38,034 nt of DNA, from positions 1-38,034 of the forward strand of contig JAEOTC010000062.1 in assembly GCA_016840035.1 (NCBI GenBank), given 5' to 3'. Numbering within the stretch: the stretch's first letter is position 1; each line of letters opens with the position of its first letter. The notes beneath the pieces were generated by a model. That model saw only the letters and a program-made list of their open reading frames with translations, had not been told where the DNA came from and made no database searches. Origin of the DNA: Candidatus Hodarchaeota archaeon (GTDB lineage: Archaea; Asgardarchaeota; Heimdallarchaeia; Hodarchaeales; Hodarchaeaceae). Below, piece by piece: positions 35,501 through 38,034 of this stretch. Made by a program: the position numbers and the translations under genes.

Positions 35501-38034
35501 ACCTTCGGAAGCTCCTGTCGAGGCTGATGTGGGCCAAAAGATTCGAGATAATTTACCTGAAAATGCTTACTGGATGCCCTTTGTTGTCGTAGAAGACGGT
35601 TCCATTTCCATTTCTATCGTACTTCCTGATACTATCGGAGAATGGACAGTTCGTGTTGTGGCAACCTCCACGACCTCTGGTATTGGTACGTTAGAAAAAT
35701 ATGCCTTTAAAACATTCATTCCGTTCTTTGTTGAGATTGTCAAGGATCCTTTTGTCCTCCAAGATGATATTTTCATTATAAAAGGAGTTGTGTACAACTA
35801 TCTAGGTGAATTAACGGACATAGATGTATCGATTGATCCAGCGGATGGAATTACTGTATTAGGTGATGATACACAAAGACTTAAACTCCCAAGTGACTTT
35901 TTGGGTTCAATTTCTTGGGCTTGCTTAGCTGAAGATGCTAATTTCGTAAATGTTACATTATATGCAACTACCGAGTTGAATAACGGATCTCGTTATTCCG
36001 ATGCCATCAGAAAAGCTGTAGACATTATCCCCAATGGAGTGGAGACAGAATTCAAAACAAGCGGATTTGTTTATCAAGATCCACAATTCGATTATTTCCG
36101 CTATACAGAATCAGTAAAACAGGTTGAATTCCTTGAATTATCATTAGGTCTTGGATCAACTGCAATTAGCTCTTGGGAACGTCTAGTGGGTTATCCTTAT
36201 GGATGCACAGAACAAACTATTTCTCGTGTTGTTCCTGATACTCTTATCCTAGATTATCTCAACGAAACTAATCAATTAACGAATGAGACTAAAGATCTAC
36301 TGACTGATATGATTGTTACAGGCCTATCTCGTTTGTACAGCCAGCAGCATCACGATGGTGGATGGGGATGGTGGTCAAGTGATTCTTCCAGAATTTATAT
36401 GACCTCCCTTGTCCTCTATGGTTTAAGTGCGGTTAGAGATGTAGGAATCTATGTAGAACCTTCGGTAGTGAAAGAAGCATTATATTCCATCCTAGAAAAA
36501 CAAAACTCTGATGGAAGCTGGACTGTTGACTCCTGGAGGAATATCGATAAAGTAGCATTTACTGCATTTGCTTTACGCTCCCTAATCTATTGGTCATCCG
36601 AGTTATCAGACCTAGATCCAATAAATGATGCCCTTGCCTATATTTCTAGTACGTGGAATGGAGATTCAACTAAACGATCTTCATACTTAGCAGCTCTTTA
36701 TCTCGATGCAGTTATGGATTCACCCTTCGGTTCAGCTGCATTCGAATCATCCGTACTAGCCTATCTACTAAGTGAAGTTCAATTATCAGGAAACGGTAAC
36801 TTTTGGAAATACACCACCTCATCTGGATATTATTGGAGAGCTCTCGGTGGAGATGTAGAAATAACTGGTCTAGCATTAAAAGCATTAGTTAAGTCTGATC
36901 CTGCGGCCCACATGCCTATCATCCGCGGAGCAGTTCAATGGATGTTAGGAAGACAATCGAGGTGGGGTTGGGGCAATACAGCAGATACCTCTGCAGCAAT
37001 TTCAAGCCTAATAACTATCAGTAAAGAGGGATTTAGTTCGAATGACGATGCTAATGTAAGTGTATTTCTGAATGAGGAAGAAATTGGAAACTACAATCTT
37101 TCTGTAAGTGGAGATTCCGTTATATATTTGAATCTTAAATCTTATATCCAACCCGGGGAAAATAATTTTACTTTCAGCAAATCTGGGACAGGTAATGTGA
37201 GTTACTATTTCTATGGTCATCAGACATTACGGTCATTACCCGATATCGTTTTACCTGCAAAAATCAGTGTAGGTGTGGATCAAGAAGTAAATCTTCCTAT
37301 TCAGTTATCTCCAACTTCAACAGCGATTTTCGCAGCAAATCTGACAATAAATCCAGTACAAGGAGATATACTTCCAATCATTAATCTCCCTCAAACTATT
37401 CAGTTATTGACACAAGTAACTACCCTTAACTTTAGATATGAAGCTCCTTCGATTCCAGGGACTTATTCAATTCCTGGATTTGAAATCTCTTACCTTCTAT
37501 CAGATAGCGCTCAATCTTCGTTTTCACCTGGTATACTGAGTCGTCAATATGGACCAATTGAGCTAGAAGTACTTAGCTCAATAGAAGGAATGCTTCCAAC
37601 ATCAATATCCATTCCAGAAGAACTTCCTGAACCTAAAGTCCAAATGAGCCGATTAATGGAATCTAGTGTTACAGGTTTAACCTTAGAACGAGAATTTTCA
37701 AGCCAAAGGAATATCCAACCTGGTGATTTAATCATTGTTACTCTTAGAGTTACGAATGCAAATGAGTCAATGAACTTTTTGATGTTAGAAGAGTCCATCC
37801 CTGCTGGTTTCTCTCTAGATCCAAGTACAATCAAGCATTCTCAGGAAACATATACAATTACAAGTGTAGGTATTACTTTCTTCTTTTCTCAATTACCTGA
37901 AGGAGATACTCAGGTGAAATATGGACTCATTGCATCAAATATCCGTCAATCACTTGTAATCCCTTCAAAATTATCAAGCATGTACGATGATTGGATGGTG
38001 AAAAGTACACCTGCAGTTCTAGGAGAAGCACGAG
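32589..38034 (+). CDS. Alpha-2-macroglobulin family protein, secreted, 3'-truncated by window
   Basis: A giant extracellular protein; 1815 residues are visible and the frame is still open at the window end. A signal peptide (1-28; FRVFSLTILAVLLLGVIQVTSA) begins it. MG-type beta-sandwich domains follow, including the macroglobulin block TTDKPIYNPGETVQARI (about 338-354). A Trp/Tyr/Gly-rich exposed stretch (about 914-960) precedes the A2M block VVVEDGSISISIVLPDTIGEW. The thioester domain has YPYGCTEQTISR, with Cys1206 and Gln1209 giving the CxEQ thioester, and DGGWGWW repeats of an alpha/alpha barrel. The C-terminal receptor-binding-like domain (EESIPAGFSLDP) is near the end of the visible part. 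Such proteins trap or tag foreign proteases. The ATG at 32589 has an in-frame GTG one codon before it. Confidence 0.9.
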   Translation, partial: MKMIKFRVFSLTILAVLLLGVIQVTSANLSLDQGIKGKTILNNQEYQVPDFETEIQPIDQPELSVPNTFDPSPISLNSLSPEVSSKVTQADEERLIIQIDLEKTITQPGQPLKYIIQASRGLNPASGERLKLEIIKGEDWGWYHYYYYDTIEYEDRIVEQKIVTTDADGQYEGVFQTSNSGRYSIIIRDEWADNYYKSRSFNIADVGIFWRVSREFVKGQPHYSVAYVLNTSDFSPIIGATVTLTGELYDYHWESRTYSVESEHLFGGISDAQGITEITFTPPSNFSENYNFMANLSVTYNGETTYVLRNLYRGGYYWTSDGYQEFTPYEFIVTTDKPIYNPGETVQARILLWHNDYLKATKEPVSTSFILKLLTPSQHTLFQKTLTTNSYGVAEYSFELDLESELGDYSIITQKEEVISTTDIRVDKYEKPAYRVEIELDKEYVAPGQKVSGILSAIYYFGKPVINGEVELKIGELSTLSGVTDEDGLWTFSYTLPKSLENSGLHALSLNATVIDTVDREVTVSTSVQITEDVYVYAWVNPWFPKADENVSLYFGAYQYTAGLYYWRSYQPMPEAPVTIKLYGLISNTVSIYLTSYQTQTDANGYGRYEFAVPQEILVLTTRFKGVIELNSDDGRTGESTFYFSVDLLKADVSLDSETYSPGETVNVNVNLLSILTFSQLSGSVRVRIFDADYELIGEKSSDIPTSGGTFSFQLSSFAPNGRYYVHIYVRKTFTYEWGSYNYYKYDTSVTFTVGSSQELLLNLDKPSYSLGDSMTISGQLQGETNAPIMIQFVKKGILTTQYIPQNTVSSFSLTVSDISLFAPKVWIYGFAILTTGVVQEVRLYVEIDPTLTVEIESNKNTYTPGEEAEINIQVYDANKNPISTVLAISFIDSSVFGVEPDPESELEHFKEQQFWPSVWTVTSWKSRQFDWWFWWYDDFYGFGYPSNWRGGGGFFMEEDYAVAGDQGTKSPSEAPVEADVGQKIRDNLPENAYWMPFVVVEDGSISISIVLPDTIGEWTVRVVATSTTSGIGTLEKYAFKTFIPFFVEIVKDPFVLQDDIFIIKGVVYNYLGELTDIDVSIDPADGITVLGDDTQRLKLPSDFLGSISWACLAEDANFVNVTLYATTELNNGSRYSDAIRKAVDIIPNGVETEFKTSGFVYQDPQFDYFRYTESVKQVEFLELSLGLGSTAISSWERLVGYPYGCTEQTISRVVPDTLILDYLNETNQLTNETKDLLTDMIVTGLSRLYSQQHHDGGWGWWSSDSSRIYMTSLVLYGLSAVRDVGIYVEPSVVKEALYSILEKQNSDGSWTVDSWRNIDKVAFTAFALRSLIYWSSELSDLDPINDALAYISSTWNGDSTKRSSYLAALYLDAVMDSPFGSAAFESSVLAYLLSEVQLSGNGNFWKYTTSSGYYWRALGGDVEITGLALKALVKSDPAAHMPIIRGAVQWMLGRQSRWGWGNTADTSAAISSLITISKEGFSSNDDANVSVFLNEEEIGNYNLSVSGDSVIYLNLKSYIQPGENNFTFSKSGTGNVSYYFYGHQTLRSLPDIVLPAKISVGVDQEVNLPIQLSPTSTAIFAANLTINPVQGDILPIINLPQTIQLLTQVTTLNFRYEAPSIPGTYSIPGFEISYLLSDSAQSSFSPGILSRQYGPIELEVLSSIEGMLPTSISIPEELPEPKVQMSRLMESSVTGLTLEREFSSQRNIQPGDLIIVTLRVTNANESMNFLMLEESIPAGFSLDPSTIKHSQETYTITSVGITFFFSQLPEGDTQVKYGLIASNIRQSLVIPSKLSSMYDDWMVKSTPAVLGEAR

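Noticed and set aside
32589..38034. Several 60-100-residue frames in other phases inside the macroglobulin gene
   Set aside because: All are shadows; the long frame is uninterrupted and carries family motifs throughout.

Overview
This AT-rich window most likely comes from an Asgard (Promethearchaeota) archaeon. The strongest sign is an actin of eukaryote-like length and sequence (26240-27382, minus), including the C-terminal [13 protein letters not shown] block. Supporting signs are a family B DNA polymerase, an SPFH protein beside a divergent SecY, archaeal TldD/TldE, TATA-like boxes and Shine-Dalgarno sites of the GGTGA type. Several genes look bacterial in origin or style: an E. coli-like glutamate dehydrogenase, a PAS histidine kinase, a bacterial-type alpha-2-macroglobulin and a DUF1156 DNA methylase. 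I cannot fix the class within Asgard from sequence reading alone.

Layout. 1-7.7 kb: a 5'-truncated PAS sensor kinase, gdhA, a receiver/PEP-synthase-like fusion, a beta-carbonic anhydrase and an S4-FtsJ (TlyA-like) methyltransferase. 7.7-9.2 kb: three small genes and an uncharacterised 178-residue protein. 9.3-12 kb: an SPFH/prohibitin-like membrane protein and a SecY-family protein with an altered plug region and an extra C-terminal membrane segment. 12.1-16 kb: a DsrE-like protein, the TldD/TldE protease pair and a zinc-ribbon/coiled-coil protein. 16-18.6 kb: an orphan DUF1156 methylase. 18.8-20.5 kb: a thiol-redox group (thioredoxin-like, two-fold protein disulfide oxidoreductase, divergent ArsR-type repressor). 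20.6-26.2 kb: a possible longin-like protein, a membrane-anchored zinc metalloprotease, an ABC-2 exporter and its probable divergent two-HTH regulator. 26.2-28.1 kb: actin and a long non-coding upstream region carrying several palindromes. 28.1-32.4 kb: a multi-pass membrane protein, a gamma-carbonic-anhydrase-like hexapeptide protein and the DNA polymerase. 32.6 kb to the end: a very large secreted alpha-2-macroglobulin with an intact CxEQ thioester motif, open at the window edge.

How the parts may work together (inference): the two-thiol-site oxidoreductase and the ArsR protein look like a self-regulated redox unit. The ABC exporter and the two-HTH regulator share a control region. The metalloprotease and the macroglobulin both act outside the membrane, though they are 10 kb apart. 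Neither the SPFH/SecY-like pair nor the receiver/PEP-synthase-like fusion matches a system I can name. Three to four transcription units end in hairpin-plus-T-tract terminators of bacterial style, which is unusual enough in an archaeon to note.
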